This document shows, piece by piece, positions 47,488 through 56,013 of a stretch of DNA of 64,000 nt. The stretch covers positions 229,466 through 293,465 of the forward strand of contig NZ_MOBP01000001.1 in assembly GCF_003732665.1 (NCBI RefSeq), read 5' to 3'. The position numbers and the translations under genes were made by a program. The notes beneath the pieces are model-generated. The model was not told the origin of the DNA. It worked only from the letters and a program-made list of their open reading frames with translations, and searched no databases. The stretch is from Pseudomonas frederiksbergensis (GTDB lineage: Bacteria; Pseudomonadota; Gammaproteobacteria; Pseudomonadales; Pseudomonadaceae). Numbering within the stretch: the first letter of the stretch is position 1; every line of letters starts with the position of its first letter.

Positions 47488-47597
47488 CCTCGGAAAAACC
47501 CTGGCAGCTTCCTACAGCTGTGGCTGAACTTGCCCACAACGCCAGTCCCTTTCGGCCCGATATTTTTTGCCGGCCAGTAACTAGTCTTAGTTGCATA

Positions 47598-47614
47598 AAG
47601 TTCAAACTGAACTT
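47598..47614. promoter_or_regulatory. Palindromic operator candidate before the PhoD-like gene
   Basis: AAGTTCA-AAC-TGAACTT is a perfect 7+7 dyad about 50 bases upstream of the ATG at 47663. Its right end abuts TTGACA (47614-47619), a consensus -35 hexamer, so a bound protein would cover the promoter. The -10 is not clear. The rest of 47488-47662 is AT-rich and holds no gene. Confidence 0.4.
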
Positions 47615-47662
47615 TGACACCATCAATAGCTTAGTTAGCACTACTTCGAACGGATTCGAAAT

Positions 47663-49057
47663 ATGTTTAAACCGACTGTCGGCCCGATTATTGGCCACAC
47701 TACAACTAACCACGCGCGCATTTTTCTGCGCGGAGATTCTCAGCATAGCGACAGTGTATTTGCCGGCATCCGTTATCGGCGCCTGGGCGATGAACGCTGG
47801 ACTAAAGGCGTGTTTGCCAAACTGTCACTGTTGCGCGACCGGTGCGATGTCATTGCGCTGAATAATCTGGGAGAAGATACCGAATACGAATACCAGGCGG
47901 GTTGGTTCAGCCCGATGAACCCGGTGCATACCGTGGAAACGGTGCAGGAATTGCCGCTGCAATGGCCGCGGGAGATCTATCGTTTTCGCACTCGCTCCAG
48001 CCAGCGCGCACTGCCGCGGGCCTATATCGTCGGGTCTTGCCGGTATCTGCGCATGACTGCCGGCATTGCGTCGATGCCGCATTTGGGCGACCGGATCTTT
48101 GCCTCTATCACGCATCTGGCGGAACAGGCCGATCCGCCGATCAGTGCGACGCTGATGACCGGGGATCAAATCTATGTCGATGACTTGAATCGCATTGCCC
48201 CTGACCGGGAATACAAGGAGATCCTCAGTAAATACCGGGCGGCCTTTTCACAACCCAACATACAAAAGTTAATGTCTGGCACATCGACTTACATGATCCT
48301 TGACGACCATGAAATTGAAGACAACTGGCCCGCCAATAAAAGCGCAAGTGATAACGACTTGTATGAAAATGCCATCGCCGCTTATGAGCTGTATCAAGCC
48401 AGCCACAGCCCTGCGCATGAACTATTGAGTAACGGGCAAATAAGCCGAAAACTGGAACAATATTGGTATCAGTTTGCCGACGGCGATATTGAATGGTTTG
48501 TTACCGATAGCCGAACCCGGCGCAATTTGTCCGCCGAGGATCGACGCATCCTCGATGCAGAACAGGAACACGCGTTGCTCAAATGGCTGATCAACAGCCC
48601 GGCACGGGTGAAATTAGTGGTCACCAGCGTGATGTTTTATCCCGACCGTAAAAACCTCGGCGACGACGCCTGGAAAGCCTTCCCGGAACAACGCCTGCGG
48701 TTGCTGGAGACCATTCGTACACACCGCATCCGCAACGTCGTCTTCGTTTCCGGCGATGTCCACGGTTCCCTGACCAGTCGTCTGACCCACAGCGAGGACC
48801 CGGACTTCGAGGTGCATACCGTCGTGTCATCGCCGCTGTGCAACAGCAAGCTGCTGCCGTATGCCCGGGAATCGACGTTCATCCTGGATCAGCCACTGGC
48901 GCACACGGCGGCCGGCGATTATCGGCATGCGCTCACGAGCAAGGTGGTGAGCCAGGATAATTTCGCGCATCTGGTGGTTGAGGCTGAGCAGATTCGGGTC
49001 AATTACCATGATCGGGAGGGCGAGCTTTTGCAGTCGATTGGCATTCCATTGCGTTAA
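47663..49057 (+). CDS. PhoD-like metallophosphatase (alkaline phosphatase D family)
   Basis: Protein of 464 residues with the PhoD-like metallophosphatase core: YIVGSCRYL, TGDQIYVDD, ILDDHEIEDNW, VTDSRTRR and VSGDVHGSLTSRL supply metal and phosphate ligands. No Tat or Sec signal is visible at the N-terminus (MFKPTVGPIIGHTTTNHARI), so unlike classical PhoD it is probably cytoplasmic; it resembles the YfaA-like/Ca-dependent phosphodiesterase side of the family. Substrate unknown. It sits between aceF and dipA, which are adjacent in my recollection of P. aeruginosa, and has its own promoter region and AT-richer first half, suggesting insertion. Confidence 0.85.
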   Translation: MFKPTVGPIIGHTTTNHARIFLRGDSQHSDSVFAGIRYRRLGDERWTKGVFAKLSLLRDRCDVIALNNLGEDTEYEYQAGWFSPMNPVHTVETVQELPLQWPREIYRFRTRSSQRALPRAYIVGSCRYLRMTAGIASMPHLGDRIFASITHLAEQADPPISATLMTGDQIYVDDLNRIAPDREYKEILSKYRAAFSQPNIQKLMSGTSTYMILDDHEIEDNWPANKSASDNDLYENAIAAYELYQASHSPAHELLSNGQISRKLEQYWYQFADGDIEWFVTDSRTRRNLSAEDRRILDAEQEHALLKWLINSPARVKLVVTSVMFYPDRKNLGDDAWKAFPEQRLRLLETIRTHRIRNVVFVSGDVHGSLTSRLTHSEDPDFEVHTVVSSPLCNSKLLPYARESTFILDQPLAHTAAGDYRHALTSKVVSQDNFAHLVVEAEQIRVNYHDREGELLQSIGIPLR

Positions 49058-49062
49058 AAATC

Positions 49063-49140
49063 AAAAGATCGCAGCCTTCGGCAGCTCCTACAGGGTGTAC
49101 GCCATCCCAATGTAGGAGCTGCCGAAGGCTGCGATCTTTT
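49063..49140. repeat. Inverted repeat of the AAAAGATCGCAGCC family
   Basis: A 30-base arm starting AAAAGATCGCAGCCTTCGGC (49063-49092) is perfectly complementary to 49111-49140, with an 18-base spacer. Same family as 14922-14998. It follows the PhoD-like gene and may terminate it. Confidence 0.92.
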
Positions 49141-49324
49141 CAGCCAAAACCATTACTTTCACCCCTTCATTGGAGAAATCCTGCCTCCTGCCGACATATT
49201 CTTATAGCACTTGGCCTTCATGTCTCTTGTCAGTCGGTGCCGCAATGATGCAACCTTGCCGCAGGCAACAGTTAAGAGGGCGAGAGCCCGGCGCGATCAG
49301 CATATTCGAAGCGAGTTCCCCCCC

Positions 49325-52018
49325 ATGAAAAGCCAACCCGATGCCGCCAGCCGTATGGTGGCCGAGGTAGTGACGCAGTTGCCTGTGCCCTCGCGGCTCG
49401 GCATGCTGCGTTTCGAACGGCTGAATGAAGCAAGCTGGGCGCTGTTGTTTCTCGATCCCAATTGCGAACGCCAGTTCGGCCTGCCGGCGGTGGAGCTCTG
49501 CGCCCTGGTCGGCTCGCCCTACGCCAGCCTGATGGAGCCCGAAGCGCGCTATCAACTGCATGACGCGATCCAGCTGCAACTCGCCGACAGCCCGCATTAC
49601 CTGATCCGCTATACCCTGCACACCGCCGCCGGCACGTTGAGCCTGCTGGAACTGGGCGAAGCCTACAAACAACACAATCGACACCTGCTGCGCGGCTACC
49701 TGATGGTGGTGGATGGCCTGTTCGACAACGAGCCGCTGCTGCCGGCCCTCGACCTGGAAACCCAGAACTCGCGCCTGCAAATCGCCCTGGAACTCAACCA
49801 GCGTGCCCAGCAGGAACAATTGCAGCATCTGGACCGGGTGCGCGCCCAGCAAGACCTGATCCTGCTGCTGACCCGCCAGCGCTACAGCTCCGGCAATTCC
49901 CTGCAAGAAGCCGCCGAGCTGATCACCCGCTGCGCCTGCGACATCTACGAAATCGACTGCGCCAGCCTGTGGAACCTCGAAGGCTCGACGCTGGTGCCGA
50001 TCTCGTCGTATCACCGCGCCACTCAGGAATACCTGATGCCGGAGCCGATCGACGCCAGCAGCTTCCCCGACTACCTCGACGCCCTGCACACCAGCCGTGC
50101 CATCGATGCGCACAACGCGATCCGCGACCCGCGCACCCGGGACATGGCCGAGAGCCTGCGGCCACGGGACGTCAACGCCATGCTTGACGCCAGTATCCGC
50201 GTCGATGGCCAGGTGGTCGGCGTGTTGTGCCTGGAACAGACCGGCGTCACCCGCGCCTGGCAATCGGACGAAATCGCCTTTGCCGGTGAGCTGGCGGACC
50301 AGTTCGCCCAGGTCATCAACAACCACAACCGCCGCACCGCCACCAGCGCCCTGCACCTGTTCCAGCGTGCGGTGGAGCAAAGTGCCAACGCCTTTTTGCT
50401 GGTCAATTGCGACGGCGTGGTGGAATACGTCAACCCGAGCTTCACCGCGATCACCCAGTACAGCACCGAAGAAGTCCACGGCCAGCGCCTGTCGGAACTG
50501 CCGGCGCTGGAAAACCTCAGCGAATTGCTGTTCGACGCGCCCTCGGCGCTGGCCAAGAGCAACAGTTGGCAGGGCGAATTCAAGAGCCGCCGCAAAAACC
50601 TCGAACCGTACTGGGGCCAGTTGTCGATCTCCAAGGTCTACGGCGACAACCGCGAACTGACCCACTACATCGGCATCTACGAAGACATCACCCAGACCAA
50701 GCTCGCGCAGCAGCGCATCGAGCGTTTGGCCTACACCGACAACCTGACCAACCTCGGCAACCGCCCGGCGTTTATCCGCAACCTCGATGAACGCTTCGCC
50801 CGGGACACCGACACGCCGATCAGCCTGTTGCTGGTGGACATCGATAACTTCAAGCGGATCAACGACAGCCTCGGCCACCAGACCGGCGACAAACTGCTGA
50901 TCAGCCTGGCCCGGCGCCTGCGTAACAGCCTGAGCCCTAGCGGCAGCCTGGCGCGTTTCGCCAGTAACGAATTCGCCGTATTGCTGGACAACACCGACCT
51001 CTCGGCCGGCCAGCAAGTCGCCAACCAATTGCTGGCGACCCTCGACAAACCGATGTTCGTCGACAACCAGTTGATCAGCGTCACCGGCTCCGTGGGCCTG
51101 GCCTGTGCGCCGCTGCATGGCCGCGACCCGCAGACGCTGATGCGCAACGCTGGCCTCGCCCTGCACAAGGCCAAGGCCAACGGCAAGCATCAGGTTCAGG
51201 TGTTTACCGAAGCGTTGAACGCCGAGGCCAGCTACAAGCTGTTCGTCGAAAACAACCTGCGCCGCGCCCTGACCCAGAACGAGCTGGACGTGTTCTACCA
51301 GCCCAAGCTGTGCCTGCGCAGCGGTCGCCTGCTGGGGATGGAAGCCTTGCTGCGCTGGAACCATCCGGAAAAAGGCATGATCCGCCCGGACCAGTTCATC
51401 AGCGTGGCGGAAGAAACCGGCCTGATCATTCCGATCGGCAAGTGGATCGCCCGCCAGGCCTGCCGCATGAGCAAGGAACTGACCGCCGCTGGCCTGGGCA
51501 ACCTGCAAGTGGCGATCAACCTGTCGCCCAAGCAGTTCTCCGACCCGGACCTGGTGGCGTCCATCGCCAGCATCCTTAAGGAAGAAGCGCTGCCGGCGAA
51601 CCTGCTGGAGCTGGAACTGACCGAAGGCCTGCTGCTGGAAGCCACCGAGGACACGCACCTGCAACTCGACCAGCTCAAGCGTCTGGGCCTGACCCTGGCC
51701 ATGGACGACTTCGGCACCGGTTACTCGTCGCTCAGCTACCTGAAAAAATTCCCGATCGACATCATCAAGATCGATCGCAGCTTCATCCACGAAATCCCGG
51801 ACAACCAGGACGACATGGAAATCACCTCCGCCGTGATCGCCATGGCCCATAACCTGAAACTCAAGGTCGTGGCCGAAGGCATCGAGACCGCCGAGCAGTT
51901 GGCCTTCCTGCGCCGCCACCGCTGCGACGTCGGCCAAGGCTACCTGTTCGACCGCCCGATCCCGGGTTCCGAGCTGATCGAAAAGCTCAAACGCTACCCG
52001 CGTGGCCCTCTGGCCTGA
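49325..52018 (+). CDS. dipA: Cyclic-di-GMP phosphodiesterase DipA (GAF-PAS-GGDEF-EAL)
   Basis: Signalling protein of 897 residues. A GAF-like domain lies at about 170-330, a PAS domain at about 345-460, then a GGDEF domain whose active site is degenerate (RFASNEFAVLLD instead of GGDEF) and an intact EAL domain: MEALLRWNHPEKG, INLSPKQF, LELTEGLLLE, MDDFGTGYSSLSYL and KIDRSFI. It should therefore hydrolyse c-di-GMP only. This layout is that of P. aeruginosa DipA, which promotes biofilm dispersal. ATG at 49325 is preceded by a purine-rich stretch; no membrane segment. Confidence 0.94.
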   Translation: MKSQPDAASRMVAEVVTQLPVPSRLGMLRFERLNEASWALLFLDPNCERQFGLPAVELCALVGSPYASLMEPEARYQLHDAIQLQLADSPHYLIRYTLHTAAGTLSLLELGEAYKQHNRHLLRGYLMVVDGLFDNEPLLPALDLETQNSRLQIALELNQRAQQEQLQHLDRVRAQQDLILLLTRQRYSSGNSLQEAAELITRCACDIYEIDCASLWNLEGSTLVPISSYHRATQEYLMPEPIDASSFPDYLDALHTSRAIDAHNAIRDPRTRDMAESLRPRDVNAMLDASIRVDGQVVGVLCLEQTGVTRAWQSDEIAFAGELADQFAQVINNHNRRTATSALHLFQRAVEQSANAFLLVNCDGVVEYVNPSFTAITQYSTEEVHGQRLSELPALENLSELLFDAPSALAKSNSWQGEFKSRRKNLEPYWGQLSISKVYGDNRELTHYIGIYEDITQTKLAQQRIERLAYTDNLTNLGNRPAFIRNLDERFARDTDTPISLLLVDIDNFKRINDSLGHQTGDKLLISLARRLRNSLSPSGSLARFASNEFAVLLDNTDLSAGQQVANQLLATLDKPMFVDNQLISVTGSVGLACAPLHGRDPQTLMRNAGLALHKAKANGKHQVQVFTEALNAEASYKLFVENNLRRALTQNELDVFYQPKLCLRSGRLLGMEALLRWNHPEKGMIRPDQFISVAEETGLIIPIGKWIARQACRMSKELTAAGLGNLQVAINLSPKQFSDPDLVASIASILKEEALPANLLELELTEGLLLEATEDTHLQLDQLKRLGLTLAMDDFGTGYSSLSYLKKFPIDIIKIDRSFIHEIPDNQDDMEITSAVIAMAHNLKLKVVAEGIETAEQLAFLRRHRCDVGQGYLFDRPIPGSELIEKLKRYPRGPLA

Positions 52019-52032
52019 AACCACACCGCATT

Positions 52033-52127
52033 CCCTGTGGGAGCGAGCCTGCTCGCGAAAGCGGTGTGTCAGTCCCCTCTATGTTGAATGTCATGCCGTC
52101 TTCGCGAGCAGGCTCGCTCCCACAGGG
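52033..52127. repeat. Inverted REP pair after dipA
   Basis: CCCTGTGGGAGCGAGCCTGC TCGCGAA (from 52033) and its exact reverse complement ending at 52127 flank a 41-base spacer. It lies between dipA and msrA, which run the same way. Confidence 0.92.
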
Positions 52128-52186
52128 ATAATTGGGCAAACTGCGTGTCTGACAATTTACATTCAACCTGACTGAGGGGACTGATG

Positions 52187-52834
52187 ATGGTCTTGCGCTC
52201 GGAAATTCTGGTGAACAAAAACGTGCTCCCGACTAAAGAACAAGCTCTGCCTGGCCGTGAAACCCCGATGAACCTGCCGGAAAAACACTTCGTCCACGAC
52301 GCGCCGTTGCTGGGCCCGTTCGACATGAACGTGGATTTCGCGATCTTCGGCCTGGGCTGTTTCTGGGGCGCGGAGCGGCGGTTCTGGCAGCGCGAAGGCG
52401 TGGTCAGCACCGTGGTGGGCTACGCCGGCGGCTTCACGCCGAACCCGACCTATGAAGAAGTCTGCTCCGGCCTGACGGGCCACAGCGAAGTGGTGCTGGT
52501 GGTCTACGAACCGGAGAAAGTCAGCTACGACGAGCTGCTGAAAATGTTCTGGGAACTGCACAACCCGACCCAAGGCATGCGCCAGGGCAACGACATCGGC
52601 ACCCAGTACCGCTCGGTGATCTACGCCACCAACCCGGACCAGTTGGCCGCCGCCAAGCACAGCGCACAAGTGTTCCAGGTTGAACTGACCAAGGCAGGCA
52701 AAGGCACCATCACTACCGAAATCGACGAAGCCCCGACGGTTTACTTCGCCGAGGCTTATCACCAGCAGTACCTGGCGAAAAACCCTGAAGGGTATTGCGG
52801 GATTGGCGGCACGGGCGTGGTTTGCCCGATCTAA
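52187..52834 (+). CDS. msrA: Peptide methionine sulfoxide reductase MsrA
   Basis: Enzyme of 215 residues that reduces the S-epimer of methionine sulfoxide in proteins. The catalytic cysteine is in [32 protein letters not shown] and [13 protein letters not shown] are conserved substrate-pocket segments. The long N-terminal extension ([11 protein letters not shown]) and C-terminal [11 protein letters not shown] cysteines fit the E. coli/Pseudomonas subfamily. ATG at 52187 chosen; another ATG sits directly before it (52184). Confidence 0.96.
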   Translation: MVLRSEILVNKNVLPTKEQALPGRETPMNLPEKHFVHDAPLLGPFDMNVDFAIFGLGCFWGAERRFWQREGVVSTVVGYAGGFTPNPTYEEVCSGLTGHSEVVLVVYEPEKVSYDELLKMFWELHNPTQGMRQGNDIGTQYRSVIYATNPDQLAAAKHSAQVFQVELTKAGKGTITTEIDEAPTVYFAEAYHQQYLAKNPEGYCGIGGTGVVCPI

Positions 52835-52843
52835 GGATAGCTA

Positions 52844-52912
52844 CAAGCGGCAAGTTTCAAGCTTCAAGCAAAAGCCCAGCGCTAATCGCTTTTACTTGTC
52901 GCTTGCCGCTTG
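52844..52912. repeat. Terminator-like inverted repeat between msrA and rlmJ
   Basis: CAAGCGGCAAG (52844-52854) pairs with CTTGCCGCTTG (52902-52912), and an inner stem AAGCAAAAGC/GCTTTTACTT (one mismatch) lies within. The long cruciform stands between convergent genes and belongs to a 'CAAGCGGCAAG' repeat type common after Pseudomonas genes. Confidence 0.75.
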
Positions 52913-52925
52913 CCACTTACCGCTG

Positions 52926-53762
52926 CTACTCCGCAATTAGCCAATCCATCTGCCACCCACCCTGGGTCTGCCCCAGTTTCTGGGACAACCACGGCAGCAG
53001 CTCACGCAATTCCTCTTCCAGCCCCCACGGCGGATTCGCAATCGCCAACCCCGAACCGTTCAGGCTGTTCGGCGTATCCAGCGGATGCACCAACAACTCC
53101 ACCCGCAACAACTTCGGCGCGCCGGAGCCGGCCAGATCCTGATAAAAACGACGCAACAGGCGCTGGTCCTTCACCGGATACCAAATCGCCGCCACGGTCT
53201 GACGCATCCGCCCTACCGCTTCTTTGAGCGACGCCGCACAACGCTGCATCTCATCGAGCTGCTCGAACGGCGGATCAATCAACATCACCGCCCGCTTCTC
53301 CTGCACCGGCAACATCGCGCGAGGCACATGCCAGCCTTCGCCCAGGTGAACCTTCACCCGACGATCACCGGCCATGTTGTCCTTGAGCAGCAAACCGTCT
53401 TCAGGGTGCTTCTCGTTGAGCATCACCCGATCCTGCGGCCGCGTCAGACGCCGCGCCAACTCCGGCGACCCCGGGTAATAGCGCAACTGGCCATCCGGGT
53501 TCATGTCGTGCAACACCTTCATGTAATCGGCGGTCAGCGCCGGCAAATCCGGCTGATCCCACAACCGCGCGATCCCTTCCAGATACTCACCGGTACGGCT
53601 CGCCTGATCGCCCTGCAGGTCATACAGACCAATACCGGCGTGAGTGTCGAGATAGGCAAACGGCTGCTCCTTGCGCGACATCAGGGCGATGAGGCGGGTC
53701 AAAGTCAGGTGTTTGAACACATCGGCGTGATTGCCGGCATGGAAGGCGTGACGATAATTCAT
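52926..53762 (-). CDS. rlmJ: 23S rRNA (adenine2030-N6)-methyltransferase RlmJ
   Basis: SAM-dependent methyltransferase of 278 residues (YhiR family). The N-terminus MNYRHAFHAGNHADVFKHLT is the family hallmark and contains part of the SAM site; LIDPPFEQLDE gives the DPPF catalytic motif of N6-adenine methyltransferases, and GSGLAIANPPWGLEEELREL is near the end. Normal length. Confidence 0.95.
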   Translation of the reverse strand: MNYRHAFHAGNHADVFKHLTLTRLIALMSRKEQPFAYLDTHAGIGLYDLQGDQASRTGEYLEGIARLWDQPDLPALTADYMKVLHDMNPDGQLRYYPGSPELARRLTRPQDRVMLNEKHPEDGLLLKDNMAGDRRVKVHLGEGWHVPRAMLPVQEKRAVMLIDPPFEQLDEMQRCAASLKEAVGRMRQTVAAIWYPVKDQRLLRRFYQDLAGSGAPKLLRVELLVHPLDTPNSLNGSGLAIANPPWGLEEELRELLPWLSQKLGQTQGGWQMDWLIAE

Positions 53763-53876
53763 GATTGCTCCTGCGAAGGCCGGGAAGTTTACCTTGTACC
53801 GAGCCGAACGTCAGGGGTTGGTGGCCGAGCGGCAGCCCACACGGTAATCGCGACCCCGTTCTATGGAAACGATCAC

Positions 53877-54050
53877 CGTAGGAGCTGCCGAAGGCTGCGA
53901 TCTTTTGATCTTGCCCTTGTGGCGAGGGGGCTTGCCCCCGTTGGGCTGCGCAGCCGCCCCAAAACCAGCCCCCAGACTTGCCAGGCACACCGCAGCGCTC
54001 GGTTCAGCGACTGCTCCGCAGCCGAACGGGAGCAAGCTCCCTCGCCACAA
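53877..54050. repeat. Mixed repeat island downstream of the small 54064 gene
   Basis: One arm of the AAAAGATCGCAGCC family (53877-53906) is followed by a longer inverted repeat: TTGTGGCGAGGGGGCTTGCC (from 53918) through GGGCTGCGCAGC, and its imperfect complement ending GAGCAAGCTCCCTCGCCACA near 54050. No gene is seen in 53763-54063. Confidence 0.8.
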
Positions 54051-54063
54051 AAGCTCTTCGCTG

Positions 54064-54324
54064 CTACTCCGGCGACCGAGCCCGCAACCGCCGCCCAATC
54101 ACATCCAACACATCACACCCGTCGCGCAACGGAATGGCGCAGAGCAACGCGAAGTCACTAAGGATGAAGGACTCGCATTCGATGGAATCGCGCATGGACA
54201 AGTTTTCCAACACCTGAGTAACGGCACGGATTCGATAGTTGGCAGCGTCATACAAAACATCGAGCGGGGCGTGGGTGTCGACAAATAAGGTCGGCATTTC
54301 ACAGCAATTGCTGGTGAGTGCCAT
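54064..54324 (-). CDS. Small Pseudomonas protein (DUF3077-like), N-terminus interrupted by a stop
   Basis: Open frame of 86 residues from the ATG at 54324. It resembles the small DUF3077-type proteins common in Pseudomonas (PTLFVDTHAPLDVLYDAANY). An ATG at 54387 in the same frame, preceded by AAGGT, encodes MKTLHPDPP, which looks like the start of that family (KxxPDPP), then meets TAA at 54358-54360 before reading on to the 54324 ATG without further stops. The native gene was therefore probably 54064-54387 and now carries a nonsense codon, unless translation restarts at 54324, which has no evident ribosome site. Function unknown. Confidence 0.6.
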   Translation of the reverse strand: MALTSNCCEMPTLFVDTHAPLDVLYDAANYRIRAVTQVLENLSMRDSIECESFILSDFALLCAIPLRDGCDVLDVIGRRLRARSPE

Positions 54325-54419
54325 GTAGCGGTTATCGGGGTGGGAGACTGGTTTTTCTTAGGGTGGGTCGGGGTGAAGGGTTTTCATATTTTTTAGACCT
54401 TGGTGGATAAATTGAAGCT

Positions 54420-54610
54420 ACCAACGGCCTTTCCTACGGGCTTGGGTGGCAGCCGTGCGCGGGAGTAGGAAACTGAGGTACCCACCAAACTCAGCCACGC
54501 CGAAGCGTGTCCCGCGCACAACCGCCGCGAACGATCTTACGGACACGAATTAAGTGCCGCAATCAGACGACAGCGCAGATGCGCGGTGAATACCTAAGGG
54601 TTCCTACACC
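54420..54610 (-). ncRNA. Candidate structured 5' leader RNA of the small 54064 gene
   Basis: On the minus strand this leader can fold into a three-way junction: P1 54455-54464 with 54510-54519 (10 bp), P2 54473-54477 with 54490-54494 (5 bp), P3 54496-54500 with 54505-54509 (5 bp). P3 reads CACGC-TTCG-GCGTG on the minus strand, an extra-stable C(UUCG)G tetraloop, which marks that strand as the RNA. A competing 8-bp stem joins 54430-54437 with 54465-54472 (TTTCCTAC/GTAGGAAA) and can form only as a pseudoknot with, or instead of, P1. No gene is otherwise present in 54388-54758. Confidence 0.45.
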
Positions 54611-54758
54611 CTGCCACTGCATTCGCAGCGACAGCCAAAGACTATCCACGGATCTCCCATCGCACCAGTTCATGGAAGCCGCCACGACTTGAAGGAAACT
54701 TCCGATGGGCTTGCCCAGAAATTTCGCAGTCATCACAGAAATTTTAAACATCACCTGT

Positions 54759-55394
54759 TTAATCTGTTGTGCTGGCGATCAGTGCGCTGAGCGTCCGACG
54801 TTTGGGATTCCAGATCGTCAGACACCACACCCCCCACCACTCCAAGCCCGCGTCGAAATAGTCACTCCAAGACTCACGCCCCGGAATCGCATCATCGTTA
54901 TCAAGCCATTCCCGCTTAAACCCTTTAACCCAGTTTATTACAACCAAACCGTCCTGTTCTTCGAGACCAAGAGTTTGCCGCCACTCATGGAAAAGCTCCT
55001 GTGCTTCGGGTTCGCCACCCTTAAATTTTGTACCATAGGGCGGTTCTCGGAAATATCCATAAAGCGCAAGCGGCCCTCGTACATAATCTTCGGTCAGAAC
55101 CAGATTATGTATTTCTTCTCCGTCCAAAATAGTAGCAACGGCTTTATCCAACTCCCAACTGATAGCTGGGTCACCAGGATTCACATACTCCGGATTTTTT
55201 ATTAATTCGTTATGCCAATCCCACGACTCCTTCATAAGTTTTTCGTGAAGCCTAACCAAGGCCTGCCGATGAGTTGATTCATCGACCTTTACACAATTTT
55301 CAGCAAGGAGCACCACAAAGTTAAAAACGCAGCCTGCATCATCCATTCGCTCAAGCAATGACTCAACTTTCTCTTCTTCAATAACTTTCAACAC
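54759..55394 (-). CDS. Hypothetical protein, possible orphan immunity protein
   Basis: Acidic soluble protein of about 211 residues with no motif I recognise; tryptophan-rich C-terminal half (DYFDAGLEWWGVWCLTIWNP). I placed the start at a GTG (55394) eight bases after TAGGA; a TTG at 55400 is an alternative. Its base composition is clearly more AT-rich than the core genes, and it follows the Rhs toxin, its immunity gene and a decayed ORF on the same strand. That context fits an orphan immunity protein left from an earlier toxin, but this is inference. Confidence 0.6.
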   Translation of the reverse strand: MLKVIEEEKVESLLERMDDAGCVFNFVVLLAENCVKVDESTHRQALVRLHEKLMKESWDWHNELIKNPEYVNPGDPAISWELDKAVATILDGEEIHNLVLTEDYVRGPLALYGYFREPPYGTKFKGGEPEAQELFHEWRQTLGLEEQDGLVVINWVKGFKREWLDNDDAIPGRESWSDYFDAGLEWWGVWCLTIWNPKRRTLSALIASTTD

Positions 55395-55471
55395 AAACAA
55401 AATCCTACCCAGGTAAACAGTCTAGTCATGACAAAGCTCAAAAAACCGGAATATCTATTTCACCAAACTGA

Positions 55472-55650
55472 TTAATCTTCAAGACTCGCCTTGCTAAGGT
55501 CTTCTTTCGATTCTTCGCCAGCCAATCTATAAATATCGACGAAAAAGCCACGAGCATCTTTTATTTGCGTTTCGTTCCAAGCAACGCAAATATTTCCTCA
55601 TAGTCTCTTTCAAACCGAGCTAAAAAATCAGAAAAAACGAGACAGATTTA
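55472..55650 (-). pseudogene. Decayed ORF fragment between two immunity-type genes
   Basis: Read on the minus strand, one frame gives CLVFSDFLARFERDYEEIFA then LLGTKRK, a TAA stop, and continues KDARGFFVDIYRLAGEESKE then DLSKASLED before a final TAA at 55472-55474. The two halves read as one acidic helical protein broken by a single stop, and no start codon for the first half is evident. This looks like the remains of another immunity or effector gene of the Rhs locus. The remaining 55401-55471 shows nothing. Confidence 0.5.
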
Positions 55651-55660
55651 TATATTTTTC

Positions 55661-56011
55661 TTATTTCATCTCAGACTGATATCGCAATAGGCACTCCAAA
55701 AGGACGCGCATAAATTCACGCTGATCTTCAACCTCATCGTCAAAATAGGTTGTCAATTTCTCAAAAACGGAATCAAAACTTTCCTCTCCCTCCAAATAGT
55801 AAACCAATGTATCGATATACCACGCACGATCACTATCACTATAGGTAGTGAATTCTGGTCTCATAAGAATGTCGAACAGCTCAGCCAACTCTGCCTCGTC
55901 ATTAACATCCTTGGACGCTATGATTTCCTCTCTTTCAACGCTGTCAACATTGTCAATATCGAACAAAAAAAGCAGTCCACGTAAAATAGAAAGTTTAGGG
56001 GGGCGTTTCAT
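55661..56011 (-). CDS. Probable Rhs immunity protein
   Basis: Acidic, helix-rich protein of 116 residues (FDSVFEKLTTYFDDEVEDQR) with no known family I can name. The ATG at 56011 lies two bases after the rhs stop codon; a TTG at 56017 overlapping it is an alternative. Its place directly behind a toxin-tipped Rhs gene, small size and acidity are the usual marks of an immunity protein that binds and neutralises the toxin domain. It is AT-rich, like the 3' tip of the rhs gene, so toxin tip and immunity probably moved together. Confidence 0.75.
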   Translation of the reverse strand: MKRPPKLSILRGLLFLFDIDNVDSVEREEIIASKDVNDEAELAELFDILMRPEFTTYSDSDRAWYIDTLVYYLEGEESFDSVFEKLTTYFDDEVEDQREFMRVLLECLLRYQSEMK

Positions 56012-56013
56012 AT

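Noticed and set aside
45278-47746. Long minus-strand open frame opposite aceF (822 codons)
   Set aside because: Antisense shadow of the lipoyl domains and Ala/Pro linkers; the Ser/Arg/Gly-rich low-complexity text is an artefact of the linker codons.
49202-52024. Long minus-strand open frame opposite dipA (940 codons)
   Set aside because: Shadow of a clear GGDEF/EAL protein; no domain of its own.
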